Below, in pieces: positions 25,530 through 34,342 of a DNA stretch of 64,000 bases. Position numbers and translations under genes: made by a program. The stretch is taken from NCBI GenBank assembly GCA_036679405.1, contig JAVBVZ010000004.1:291804-355803 (forward strand), in the 5' to 3' direction. The notes under the pieces are model-generated. The model did not search any database. It was not told where the DNA came from and worked only from the letters and a program-made list of their open reading frames with translations. Each line of letters begins with the position of its first letter. The first letter of the stretch is position 1. The stretch is from JAEYKI01 sp036679405. GTDB lineage: Bacteria; Bacillota; Clostridia; Christensenellales; Christensenellaceae.

Positions 25530-26525
25530 CTATTTCATATTCTGCGCTTGTACGGCCGTGATCGCCACAACGGAAACAATATCATCTACGCTGCAGCCGC
25601 GAGACAGATCATTAACCGGTCTCGCGAGTCCTTGGCATATGGGGCCGATCGCTTCTGCTCCCGCCAAACGCTGTACCAATTTATACCCAATATTTCCGGC
25701 TTGCAAATCCGGAAAGATCAAAACATTCGCATGTCCGGCAACCGGACTTCCGGGCGATTTCAGCTGTCCTACCGTTTCAACCAACGCCGCATCCGCCTGC
25801 AATTCTCCGTCGCTTAATAAATCAGGCGCTATCTCTTTGAGTTTTGCCGTCGCCTGCGAGACCTTGTCTACCAATTCATGTTTTGCGCTTCCTTTGGTGG
25901 AAAATGAAAGCATTGCTATCTTCGGCTCAATACCGGCCAGGCTTTTGGCCGTTTCCGCACTGGCCACGGCAATCGCCGCCATTTCATCTGAACTCGGATT
26001 AATATTGATCGCACAGTCCGCAAAAATCAATACTCCGTTTTCACCATATTTTTTATTAGGCACTTCCATAATGAACGAGGATGAAACAATGCTGATCCCC
26101 GGTGCCGTTTTAATAACCTGTAGGGCCGGCCGAAGCGTATCGCCGGTCGAATGGACCGCACCGGATACCATGCCATCTGCCAAATTATTCTTGATCATCA
26201 TTACGGCAAAATAAAGAGTGTCTTTGCAGGTAGCAAGTGCCATATCCTGCGTGACACCCTTGGCTTTTCTCATTTCATAAAATTGATTTGCAAATTCCTG
26301 CAGCTTATCGGATTTCTCCGGGTCAATAATCTGAACGCCGGTAAGGTCGGCCTTCCCCGCCGCCTTTCTTATGCTCTCTTCATTTCCAAGGAGGATCACG
26401 TCTGCAATTCCCTCTTTGGCAATCTGCGAAGCAGCCTGCACCGTACGGGGCTCGTCCCCTTCGGGCAGCAAGATTTTTTTCCTGTTCCCCATCGCTTTCT
26501 TTTTAATTAAGTTCATTAACGCCAT
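25530..26525 (-). CDS. pta: Phosphate acetyltransferase
   Basis: Pta converts acetyl-CoA and phosphate to acetyl phosphate, feeding AckA. The 331-residue product is the short, single-domain form usual in Firmicutes. It contains the conserved GMVSGAVHSTGDTLRPALQ block and the C-terminal DIVSVVAITAVQAQ. The gene pair pta-ackA is transcribed leftward, diverging from tmcAL. The ribosome binding site is poor. Confidence 0.95.
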   Translation of the reverse strand: MALMNLIKKKAMGNRKKILLPEGDEPRTVQAASQIAKEGIADVILLGNEESIRKAAGKADLTGVQIIDPEKSDKLQEFANQFYEMRKAKGVTQDMALATCKDTLYFAVMMIKNNLADGMVSGAVHSTGDTLRPALQVIKTAPGISIVSSSFIMEVPNKKYGENGVLIFADCAININPSSDEMAAIAVASAETAKSLAGIEPKIAMLSFSTKGSAKHELVDKVSQATAKLKEIAPDLLSDGELQADAALVETVGQLKSPGSPVAGHANVLIFPDLQAGNIGYKLVQRLAGAEAIGPICQGLARPVNDLSRGCSVDDIVSVVAITAVQAQNMK

Positions 26526-26662
26526 TTTTTTCTGCTAACCCCTCTCAAAAAACTATATATTTTCATAACGTATTTAATGGTATACTGTTATAGATGAGGT
26601 ATGCCATTTTTGGCCCGCTATATATTATAACGAAAAAAATCCTATTTGGAAAGGTTTTTTTA

Positions 26663-27859
26663 ATGAAATTCACTGCAATTGTTTCGGAGTATAATCCGTT
26701 TCATAATGGACATAAATTTCAAATCAATTTGATAAAAGGCGACAAAACATCACATTGTGTCGTCGCCATCATGAGTGGGAATTTTACACAACGAGGCGAA
26801 CCGGCTGTTTTTGATAAGTGGTTTCGAACACGGTTGGCACTCCTTGGCGGAGTTGATGTTGTCATCGAGCTTCCCGTCCTCTACGCACTGCAAAGCGCAG
26901 AAGGCTTTGCCTCGGGCGGGGTGAAGATTGCAAACGAGCTCTCCGTGATAGATGAACTTTGCTTTGGCAGCGAATCTGCAGATGAACAACAATTAAAAAA
27001 ATCCGCTCATGCTCTTTTAGCCGAAGAAGCCGGTTTTAAAGCAGCCTTAAAAGAATCCCTCGGAAATGGGCTTTCTTTTCCCTCTGCCCGAATGGAAGCC
27101 TTAAAAAGCTCTTCGCTGCCAGGTCCTTCAGGCATCTTGCAGAATCCAAATGACATTTTGGGTATTGAATATCTAAAAGCGCTCATTCGTTTTAAAAGCA
27201 ATATCCGTCCTAAGATCATCAGGCGGGCCGGATCCTCATACAGCAACCCAACAATGACGGGTCCGCTGTCCAGTGCACTGGCGATACGCAACAGTCTTAA
27301 AGAAGGTTCCTTTTCGTCTGCGCTTTTATCAATCCCCGTTCCTTTACATGGTCCATGCAAAGATTTTTTAAAAATCAGCCGTCCGGTTTTTCCCGAATAC
27401 TTTTTTGATCTTTTAGCGTACCGACTACGTTTAATGTCCCCGGACGAACTCTCAGCTATCGCCGGGGTAAACGAAGGACTTCATAACAAGATCAAGCAAG
27501 CGGCTGCACAGGCTGCCGATTATCCCTCCCTTATGGCAGGTGTAAAAAGCAAAAGATACACCCAAACCCGTATCTCACGCATTTTCATGTCCTGCCTTTT
27601 GGATATTACGAAAGCTATGCAAGATGAGGCAAATACTTATAAAGGTCTTTATGCACGAGTTCTCGGTTACCGAAAAGAGGCCCTGGGGGCTTTCTCACAG
27701 TTGTGCCAAAAAAGCCGAATCCCTGTTGTTACCTCCGGAACCCAGCTTCCCAAAAACATTCTTTCGAATGCGGATATTCAGGCGAGCGATATCTATTCTC
27801 TGGCTTGCGCAGACCGTTCGGCAGGAAAAGATTTCACCAAAAAATTAATCATTATTTAA
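26663..27859 (+). CDS. tmcAL: tRNA(Met) cytidine acetate ligase TmcAL
   Basis: TmcAL activates acetate with ATP to form N4-acetylcytidine at the wobble base of elongator tRNA-Met. The 398-residue product begins with VSEYNPFHNGHKFQI, the HxGH nucleotidyltransferase motif, and matches the family length. The start at 26663 follows GGAAAGG; the frame extends 23 codons upstream without a good site. It is one of the few plus-strand genes and converges on the patatin gene with only 3 nt between the stops. Confidence 0.92.
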   Translation: MKFTAIVSEYNPFHNGHKFQINLIKGDKTSHCVVAIMSGNFTQRGEPAVFDKWFRTRLALLGGVDVVIELPVLYALQSAEGFASGGVKIANELSVIDELCFGSESADEQQLKKSAHALLAEEAGFKAALKESLGNGLSFPSARMEALKSSSLPGPSGILQNPNDILGIEYLKALIRFKSNIRPKIIRRAGSSYSNPTMTGPLSSALAIRNSLKEGSFSSALLSIPVPLHGPCKDFLKISRPVFPEYFFDLLAYRLRLMSPDELSAIAGVNEGLHNKIKQAAAQAADYPSLMAGVKSKRYTQTRISRIFMSCLLDITKAMQDEANTYKGLYARVLGYRKEALGAFSQLCQKSRIPVVTSGTQLPKNILSNADIQASDIYSLACADRSAGKDFTKKLIII

Positions 27860-27862
27860 CCG

Positions 27863-28654
27863 TCAAAGTATATTCTCCTGTTTCAGTTTTTTCTTTATAT
27901 CGGGAACCGCTTTTTCCGCTGCTGCTCTGCCCCGTTCAATAATCGTTAAAACGTCTTTATAGTCCGTAGTATTCGGGTCCATATCTTTCACATCAACTTC
28001 GATCAGATAGTCCGCTTGTTTTAGTTGCGGACGCGCAATTTCCCAAGCCGCAATCGCAAAGGAGTTCTCCAGCACCTGGACAATACCGCTTGGTTTTTTT
28101 AATCCTTCACCGCGATAACCAACATCCGACGCAATCACAAAATCCGCACCGGCTCCGCGTGCCGCCTGGATCGCATTGCGGTCCAGTACGCCGCCGTCGA
28201 CATAGGTTCTCCCTTCATATTCATGCGGTACAAAAACGCCGGGAATAGATATGCTTGCACGAATCGCCTCGTGCAGCGGCCCTTTATCAAAGGTAACCAG
28301 CTCCCCGGACTGCACATCTACAGCAATACATGCAAACGGTAATTTCGTTTCTCCAAATACATATCCCCGGGTCAGGATCTTCACCATTTGCTGTATTCTG
28401 TTCCCTTTTACATATCCGCGGGAGGGAATCGTATAGTCATACAATTTTTTCAGATCAACTGCCTTCATAAAATTTTCAAGATAAGCAATCTCACAGCCAC
28501 TTGCATAAATGCCGCCTATAATCGCGCCCATTGAACATCCTGACACAACTTGAACCGGCACACCGTATTTTTCAAAAACAGAAATCAGGCCCATATGGGC
28601 AAATCCACGTGCAGATCCTCCTCCCAAGGCTAATCCAACGGTTTTTCGACTCAT
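27863..28654 (-). CDS. Patatin-like phospholipase (RssA/YchK type)
   Basis: Patatin-fold enzymes are serine hydrolases acting on lipid acyl esters. The 263-residue product has the oxyanion-hole motif GGGSARGFAHMG near residue 11. The nucleophile elbow GCSMG (Ser near residue 42) and the catalytic DGG (YVDGGVLDRN) are also present, so the Ser-Asp dyad is intact. The physiological lipid substrate is unknown. Confidence 0.88.
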   Translation of the reverse strand: MSRKTVGLALGGGSARGFAHMGLISVFEKYGVPVQVVSGCSMGAIIGGIYASGCEIAYLENFMKAVDLKKLYDYTIPSRGYVKGNRIQQMVKILTRGYVFGETKLPFACIAVDVQSGELVTFDKGPLHEAIRASISIPGVFVPHEYEGRTYVDGGVLDRNAIQAARGAGADFVIASDVGYRGEGLKKPSGIVQVLENSFAIAAWEIARPQLKQADYLIEVDVKDMDPNTTDYKDVLTIIERGRAAAEKAVPDIKKKLKQENIL

Positions 28655-28710
28655 AAAATATCCTTTCTTGATATAAAACGATTTTAAAATCCAACTCTTT
28701 CAATCCATAT

Positions 28711-28751
28711 ATAAAAACCGCGCAAACAGACGGCTTAAGTCATCCTGCGCG
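28711..28751 (-). terminator. Terminator after the coiled-coil gene
   Basis: CGCGCA (28719-28724) pairs with TGCGCG (28746-28751), with partial pairing inside. On the minus strand it is followed by GTTTTTATAT. It lies 50 nt after the stop of the coiled-coil gene. Confidence 0.65.
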
Positions 28752-28800
28752 TTTTCATATTATGCCTTTTGCCATGTTTACATGCAATCATACGGTCTTA

Positions 28801-29265
28801 TCAGAATGTAGACTGGTCTACATTCTTTTTGTTAACAAAATTTGATTTGTTTTCGTTCACAATATCAATATACTCTTTCAAATACATAACAATATCGTCA
28901 AGAACATCTACTGCATATGCAGTAGCTCCGCCCCGAAGTTCAGAAGCTTGTTTTTGCGCCAAATCAATAAGCCGGTTAGATTTTTCGTAAGCCAGCTGAG
29001 TGATCTTATGTTCCTCAATCAGCTCAGCCAGCCGGGCATCCACGCCGTCCAATATGTTTTGAGCCTTTTCTTTTGCTTTTTCTATAATCGATTCTTCATT
29101 TTTAATAATCGTTTTCGCGGTCTGTATATCCTGAGGCAGTGCACTGCGCATATCTTCCAAAATTTCCGCTACCAATTCCGCGTCGATCTTCTTTCTGCCA
29201 AAAACAGAGGATTTACTATGTTCTATTTCCTGATGCAGTTCATTCATAAGCTCGTCGATTTTCAT
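28801..29265 (-). CDS. Coiled-coil protein of unknown function
   Basis: I do not recognise a named family with certainty. The 154-residue product is soluble, charged and almost entirely helical. It has a long Lys/Glu/Ala-rich heptad region (about residues 45-110) like the stalk of V- or F-type ATPase peripheral subunits or DivIVA-type scaffolds. It starts 2 nt after the coaD stop, so it is the last gene of the alr-to-coaD transcript. A structural or scaffolding role is a guess. Confidence 0.75.
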   Translation of the reverse strand: MKIDELMNELHQEIEHSKSSVFGRKKIDAELVAEILEDMRSALPQDIQTAKTIIKNEESIIEKAKEKAQNILDGVDARLAELIEEHKITQLAYEKSNRLIDLAQKQASELRGGATAYAVDVLDDIVMYLKEYIDIVNENKSNFVNKKNVDQSTF

Positions 29266-29266
29266 T

Positions 29267-29743
29267 TTATTTCCTCCTCTTGATTAATTGCATAACCGAT
29301 TCCGGAACAAAACTTCCTACATCTGCGTGCAGTGTTATGAGTTCCTTTATAATACTGGAACTTAAATGGTTCAATTTCGGGTTCGCAATCAGCAAAACGG
29401 TTTCCATATCCGGCATTAAAATTTTATTTGTATTCGCCATCTGGTCTTCCATATCAAGATCGGTATTGTTGCGCACGCCGCGCACAACCACTTCAATCTC
29501 CATCTTTTTTAAAAAATCAACCAGCAATCCTCCAAAAGCATGAACCGAAACGTTCCCCAAATACCGCGTTTCTTCCTGAAGCATTGAAAGACGTTCATCT
29601 ATTAAAAACATATACTTCTTGCTCGTATTGTTCAAAACAGCTACGTGAACCTCATCAAAAAGACCAGAGGCACGCTCAATGATATCAAGATGCCCAAACG
29701 TTACAGGGTCAAAACTGCCCGGATAAACACATTTATTCTTCAT
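29267..29743 (-). CDS. coaD: Phosphopantetheine adenylyltransferase
   Basis: CoaD forms dephospho-CoA from ATP and 4'-phosphopantetheine. The 158-residue product has the N-terminal YPGSFDPVTFGHLDII with the HxGH-type motif (TFGH). The C-terminal block NHLSSSIIKEL is also characteristic. It overlaps rsmD by 4 nt; rsmD-coaD is a widespread pair. Confidence 0.96.
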   Translation of the reverse strand: MKNKCVYPGSFDPVTFGHLDIIERASGLFDEVHVAVLNNTSKKYMFLIDERLSMLQEETRYLGNVSVHAFGGLLVDFLKKMEIEVVVRGVRNNTDLDMEDQMANTNKILMPDMETVLLIANPKLNHLSSSIIKELITLHADVGSFVPESVMQLIKRRK

Positions 29744-30285
29744 GGCATGTACTCCAAATATGTAATAATCGTTTTTCCGTATTTCTTGGTTTGCTGCACA
29801 GCATAGTTCTTTATTTGCAGTGCAAACATGCCGTCACTTTCCAAAACAACCACAGACCCGGTTTTAAGAAGGTTTTCTTCATCCAGTGTTTGAAGGGCTT
29901 TTTCATAATAACCGCTTGCATAAGGAGGGTCTATAAATACTATATCAAATTGTATGCTGTTTTTAAACAATTTTAATGCAGAAATGTAATCATTTTTTAT
30001 AATTTGGCTCTTTTTTTCATATTGTGCCTTTGCAATATTGCTTCGCGTAGTAGATATCGCCTTTTCGCTTTTATCAATAAAATACGCAAAGCATGCCCCA
30101 CGGCTCAGCGCTTCGATCCCCATTGCTCCGCTTCCCGCAAATAAATCCAGCACCGTTTTGCCGGCAATAAAAAACTGAAGTCTCCCAAAAACAGCTTCCC
30201 TTACACGATCATAAGTGGGACGTATCTTCTGCCCTGGCGGTGACATGAGCTGGGTCCCTCTTTTTTCGCCAGCAATTACTCTCAA
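29740..30285 (-). CDS. rsmD: 16S rRNA (guanine(966)-N2)-methyltransferase RsmD
   Basis: RsmD methylates G966 in the 16S rRNA. The 181-residue product has the SAM-binding motif VLDLFAGSGAMGIEALSRG and the catalytic motif IDPPYASGYY. Its TTG start follows GGAG with 9-nt spacing and overlaps the upstream stop. Confidence 0.93.
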   Translation of the reverse strand: MRVIAGEKRGTQLMSPPGQKIRPTYDRVREAVFGRLQFFIAGKTVLDLFAGSGAMGIEALSRGACFAYFIDKSEKAISTTRSNIAKAQYEKKSQIIKNDYISALKLFKNSIQFDIVFIDPPYASGYYEKALQTLDEENLLKTGSVVVLESDGMFALQIKNYAVQQTKKYGKTIITYLEYMP

Positions 30286-30845
30286 GATTCTTTTCTCCGA
30301 AATATTTTTTCAGGAGTAACTACCATGTCCATTTTTACGTCATGTGCTTCGGGGAAAATCTGCTCTGTGATCTGAAAATCATATGCCAGTCCAATTTTAA
30401 ACGCACCGGGTGCATTAAAAAGCACATTATCATAATACCCTTTCCCAAAACCAATTCGATTACCGTTCGAATCAAACGCAATACCGGGAATAATAAATAA
30501 ATCTATTTTTTTTGGCTCCACTACGCAGGCGGTTGATCTTTGGGGCTGTGAAATGCCAAATTTATTTACCTCAAAGCAGGCGGAACTTATATCAGCCACC
30601 AGAATCTTTTCGTCGTCTACTACCGGTAAAAAAACACGTTTTCCATGAAAAAGCAGCCATCCCGTCAGCTTTCCAGTCTTTACTTCATTGGAAAAATGGC
30701 TGTAAGTCATAATATTTTCCGCTTGTTTAACTTCATCCAGACGCATCAGCCGTTCAAATATTTTATCTGATTGTTCGTTGATATATTCACTTGCCAGGGC
30801 CCACCGGCGGGCCAGCATAGCCTTTCTGATCTCTGCTTTATCCAT
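30282..30845 (-). CDS. 5-formyltetrahydrofolate cyclo-ligase
   Basis: This enzyme converts 5-formyl-THF to methenyl-THF using ATP, salvaging folate. The 187-residue product shows the family blocks FLPVVDDEKI, DLFIIPGIAFDSNGNRIGFGKGYYD (metal and ATP binding) and the C-terminal KMDMVVTPEKI. It overlaps rsmD by 4 nt and follows alr by 14 nt. Confidence 0.92.
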   Translation of the reverse strand: MDKAEIRKAMLARRWALASEYINEQSDKIFERLMRLDEVKQAENIMTYSHFSNEVKTGKLTGWLLFHGKRVFLPVVDDEKILVADISSACFEVNKFGISQPQRSTACVVEPKKIDLFIIPGIAFDSNGNRIGFGKGYYDNVLFNAPGAFKIGLAYDFQITEQIFPEAHDVKMDMVVTPEKIFRRKES

Positions 30846-30859
30846 ATCTTCTCCCGTAC

Positions 30860-31990
30860 CTATTCCACATATAACCGCGGAACGCGTTTGGAATAAGACA
30901 GCAGAACTTCATAACTGATGGTGCCTGTCATTTCTGCAATTTCATCCGCATCAACTTTTTTGTCTCCTGCCCGGCCCATAACTACTACCGTATCTTTGCA
31001 GGCAACATTTTCAATGCCGGATACATCCACCATGATCTGGTCCATGCACACCCTGCCAATCACCTTTGCATAATACGGATGCCCATCCACTATAACAATA
31101 ACGCGCCCTTTATTGGAAAGAAGGCGGCTGTAGCCATCGCCATATCCAATCGGTAACGTAGCCACCTGCGTATCTTTGCTTGCCGTATACGTAGCCCCAT
31201 AGCCGACCGTATCGCCTGCCACAATCTTCTTTATATGCGAAATTTCCGTCACAACACGCATGACCGGCTTTAAGTCCAACCGCTCTCGTTTCACATATTC
31301 AGACGGATAATAGCCATACAATGAAATGCCCAACCGAATCGCATCGTAATTCATCTCGGGAAGATCTATCACCGCCGCACTGCTGGATGCATGTGCCATT
31401 GGCGAAAAACCACCTTCCTCCGCCCGGCGTATATAAGTTTTGAACACATCATCTTGCCGCATAGTAAAAGACTTATCCTGCGAATCGCTGCAAGCGAAGT
31501 GCGTAAAGATCCCATCAAAATGCGCATTCGTATGTTCGCGAAAAACACAAAGCATTTTATCAAAATCATTAAGATTCCGAACACCAATACGTCCCATTCC
31601 GGTATCCACTTTCACATGCAGCAAAGCAGGTTTCCCGATTTCACGTGACATAGCCGCAAATTCCTCAATTTCATCCTGTGATGAAACAGAATTTGTAAGG
31701 CCAAGCTCAATTGCCAATTTTTTTTGCGCACCGTTACTTTTTCCCATCACCAAAATCGGGCAGTCAAATCCGCTTTCACGCAAATTTTGGGCTTCTTCAG
31801 GCATTGCTACCGCCAGCCAATCGGCCCCGGCACGGATTGCGGCCCCGGCAACAGGAATCATTCCGTGTCCATAGGCGTCCGCCTTAACCACGGCCATTAT
31901 CTTTGTATTCTTATTCAATAAGGCGCGAACCGCCTTCACGTTATGCGCAATATTCCTAAGGTCTATCTCTGCAAATGTATTTCTGAGCAA
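30860..31990 (-). CDS. alr: Alanine racemase
   Basis: Alr is a PLP enzyme that makes D-alanine for peptidoglycan. The 376-residue product has the PLP-Lys motif VVKADAYGHGM near residue 35. The second catalytic residue is the Tyr in TVGYGATYTA near 265. The start is TTG with AAAGGAG upstream. It follows the ACT-domain gene by 11 nt, so the aromatic-acid module may read through into it. Confidence 0.96.
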   Translation of the reverse strand: MLRNTFAEIDLRNIAHNVKAVRALLNKNTKIMAVVKADAYGHGMIPVAGAAIRAGADWLAVAMPEEAQNLRESGFDCPILVMGKSNGAQKKLAIELGLTNSVSSQDEIEEFAAMSREIGKPALLHVKVDTGMGRIGVRNLNDFDKMLCVFREHTNAHFDGIFTHFACSDSQDKSFTMRQDDVFKTYIRRAEEGGFSPMAHASSSAAVIDLPEMNYDAIRLGISLYGYYPSEYVKRERLDLKPVMRVVTEISHIKKIVAGDTVGYGATYTASKDTQVATLPIGYGDGYSRLLSNKGRVIVIVDGHPYYAKVIGRVCMDQIMVDVSGIENVACKDTVVVMGRAGDKKVDADEIAEMTGTISYEVLLSYSKRVPRLYVE

Positions 31991-32001
31991 AACGGTCTCC
32001 T

Positions 32002-32433
32002 TTAAAGATTATAAAGTTCATCCCCCGGCAAGACATTCACTCCGTTACCGCTTAAAACTTTTACAGCAGCATTAGGGTCTTCCACACGGAAAATAATCAG
32101 TGCATTGTCTTTATGCTTACGAACAAACGAATACAGATATTCCACACTGATTGACGCATCGCTCAACAGCTTTAAGATTTTAGAAAGTCCGCCCGGTACA
32201 TCCGGCACTTCCACTGCAATCACTTCGGTAATAGATGCGGTAAAGTTGTTTTCCCGAATCACCTTAAGGGTGTTATCCGGATCGGCAACGATGCAGCGCA
32301 TAATCCCAAAATCCATAGTGTCCGCAATGGTCATGGCTTTAAGGTCAATTCCTTCTTTTGCAAGAACATCCGTCAGCATATAAAGTCTGCCTTGTTTGTT
32401 TTCAACAAACACCGAAATCTGTTTGATTATCAT
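32002..32433 (-). CDS. Tandem ACT-domain protein
   Basis: The 143-residue product consists of two ACT domains (residues about 1-70 and 70-143), each with the beta-alpha-beta start (QISVFVENKQGRL and VAVEVPDVPGGL). ACT domains bind amino acids. Stand-alone tandem ACT proteins are often encoded next to phenylacetate-CoA ligase and indolepyruvate oxidoreductase genes, as here, suggesting sensing of aromatic amino acids. The start at 32433 follows GGAGGGG. Confidence 0.85.
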   Translation of the reverse strand: MIIKQISVFVENKQGRLYMLTDVLAKEGIDLKAMTIADTMDFGIMRCIVADPDNTLKVIRENNFTASITEVIAVEVPDVPGGLSKILKLLSDASISVEYLYSFVRKHKDNALIIFRVEDPNAAVKVLSGNGVNVLPGDELYNL

Positions 32434-32451
32434 ACTGCTCCCCTCCATATC

Positions 32452-33750
32452 CTAAATCCTGCGCAGGTCTATAACCCGCTTTGCCTTTCCTTCACTACGT
32501 TCTATGGCCTTCGGGCCAACCAAAGTAACTTTCACATTGATATTGAGAACCGTGTGTATCTCCGCCTCTATCCTCCGCTGCAGTCTTTCAATCTCTTTGA
32601 CCTCATCGGAATAAAGGTTTTCGGACAGCTCCACTTTCACTTCCAGCATATCAACAGATTTTTCGCGCGTAACATAGATCAGATAGTTCAGTGAGAGTTC
32701 CGTAAAACGGTCCAGAACAGATTCAATCTGCGTAGGAAATACATTTACGCCGCGTATAATCAGCATGTCGTCTGAACGCCCCATTACCTTATGCATACGA
32801 ACGGAAGTACGTCCACATTCGCAAACTTTCCTGTCAAGGCGGGTGATGTCGCGTGTGCGGTAGCGAATCAACGGAATCCCTTCTTTTAAAATTGTTGTAA
32901 AAACCAGTTCCCCGTGTTCTCCTTCGCCCATCGGTTGAAGGGTCTGCGGGTTGATGATTTCGGGATAAAACATATCTTCATTGATATGCATGCCTACCTG
33001 CCGGTCACATTCGCACGAAACCCCGGGGCCGGTAATCTCAGAAAGCCCATATATATCGATTGCCATGATCCCCAGTTTACTTTCAATGTCTTTGCGCATT
33101 TCTTCCGACCATGGCTCCGCGCCCAGTATGGCGGATTTTAATTGAAGTTCACGCGGATCGACCCCCATTTCCGCCATTACCTCGGCAAGATAAAGGGCAT
33201 ATGAAGGTGTGCAACAAAGAACCGTAGTCCCAAAATCTTTCATTATCATAATCTGACGCTTTGTGTTTCCGCCCGAAATCGGAATAACAGACCCGCCAAG
33301 CTTTTCCACCCCGTAGTGCATTCCAAGCCCTCCGGTAAAGAGCCCGTATCCGTAAGCCACCTGTACTACGGAATGGCTATTCGCACCGGCGCTGGTAAGC
33401 GCACGGGCCGCAACTTCGGACCAGTTTGTAATATCATTTCTTGTGTACCCCACCACGGTTGGCTTCCCCGTTGTGCCTGAAGAAGCATGAATACGGATAA
33501 TTTCGCTCATCGGTGCCGCAAACAAGCCATACGGATAATTCTCCCTAAGGTCGTCTTTGGTGGTAAAGGGAAGAAATTTAATATCATCAATGCTTCTTAT
33601 ATCCTCGGGGGCAACGCCCATCTGCTGCATTTTTTTCTTATAAAAAGGCACGTTCTGATACACCCGGAAAACCGTGTCCTGCAAGCGTCTGGATTGCAAT
33701 TCCCGCATCTGACCGGCTGGCATACACTCAATATGTTCATTCCAATACAC
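32452..33750 (-). CDS. paaK: Phenylacetate-CoA ligase family protein (copy 1)
   Basis: An adenylate-forming enzyme of 432 residues that links aryl acids to CoA. The P-loop-like motif SSGTTGKPTVVGYT is near residue 92, AMP-binding residues are in DIYGLSEITGPG near 235, and a C-terminal swivel domain (MLIIRGVNVFPTQIESVL) follows. The start is GTG. It lies downstream of iorB, with a paralogue upstream of iorA. In this setting it probably handles indoleacetyl-CoA, phenylacetyl-CoA or hydroxyphenylacetyl-CoA; direction and exact substrate are not evident. Confidence 0.9.
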   Translation of the reverse strand: MYWNEHIECMPAGQMRELQSRRLQDTVFRVYQNVPFYKKKMQQMGVAPEDIRSIDDIKFLPFTTKDDLRENYPYGLFAAPMSEIIRIHASSGTTGKPTVVGYTRNDITNWSEVAARALTSAGANSHSVVQVAYGYGLFTGGLGMHYGVEKLGGSVIPISGGNTKRQIMIMKDFGTTVLCCTPSYALYLAEVMAEMGVDPRELQLKSAILGAEPWSEEMRKDIESKLGIMAIDIYGLSEITGPGVSCECDRQVGMHINEDMFYPEIINPQTLQPMGEGEHGELVFTTILKEGIPLIRYRTRDITRLDRKVCECGRTSVRMHKVMGRSDDMLIIRGVNVFPTQIESVLDRFTELSLNYLIYVTREKSVDMLEVKVELSENLYSDEVKEIERLQRRIEAEIHTVLNINVKVTLVGPKAIERSEGKAKRVIDLRRI

Positions 33751-33767
33751 CTTCTAAAAATCCTCCC

Positions 33768-34340
33768 TTAAATAGAATAGCCCTGCTCAAAAGCATTTAT
33801 ATTTATTTCCAAAAATTGCGGCTTAACGATCTTTTTGATTGCATCAAGCCACGCATCTTCTTCAAAATCCATTTTTTGCGCAAGCACACCCAGCATCACA
33901 CAATTTACTGCCTTTGCATTTCCAGCCTTCTTCGCCATACCAAGAGCATCCGCAAACACAGCATCAGCGTATAATTTTTTAATTTTTTCTTTAATATGTT
34001 CCGGATATTTCTCAACACCGGTAATCACGGGCATAGGCAGTATTTTTTGATCATTAGAAAGAATATGGCCGTCCTTTTTTAAATAAGGAATCCAGCGCTC
34101 GGCTTCGAGCAACTCAAAAGCCAGAAGAATATCTGCACCGCCTTTTTCAATGATGGGAGAATAAACTTTTTCGCCGAATGTTGCATAGGTCACTACGCTG
34201 CCGCCGCGTTGAGCCATTCCATGAACTTCGGAAAGCTTCACATCCAATCCCGCATCCATCACAACCTGTCCTAGTATCACGCTGGCCAAAAGGGTTCCCT
34301 GTCCCCCTACGCCCGCAATCAAAACTTTGGTTTCTTTCAT
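33768..34340 (-). CDS. iorB: Indolepyruvate:ferredoxin oxidoreductase, beta subunit
   Basis: IorB is the gamma-type subunit of the 2-oxoacid oxidoreductase that decarboxylates aryl pyruvates to aryl-acetyl-CoA and reduces ferredoxin. The 190-residue product starts with the diagnostic KVLIAGVGGQGTLLAS and continues with EVHGMAQRGGSVV. I chose ATG at 34340, which follows GGCGGAGG and overlaps the iorA stop region; the open frame runs 26 codons further upstream inside iorA. Confidence 0.94.
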   Translation of the reverse strand: MKETKVLIAGVGGQGTLLASVILGQVVMDAGLDVKLSEVHGMAQRGGSVVTYATFGEKVYSPIIEKGGADILLAFELLEAERWIPYLKKDGHILSNDQKILPMPVITGVEKYPEHIKEKIKKLYADAVFADALGMAKKAGNAKAVNCVMLGVLAQKMDFEEDAWLDAIKKIVKPQFLEININAFEQGYSI

Positions 34341-34342
34341 GA

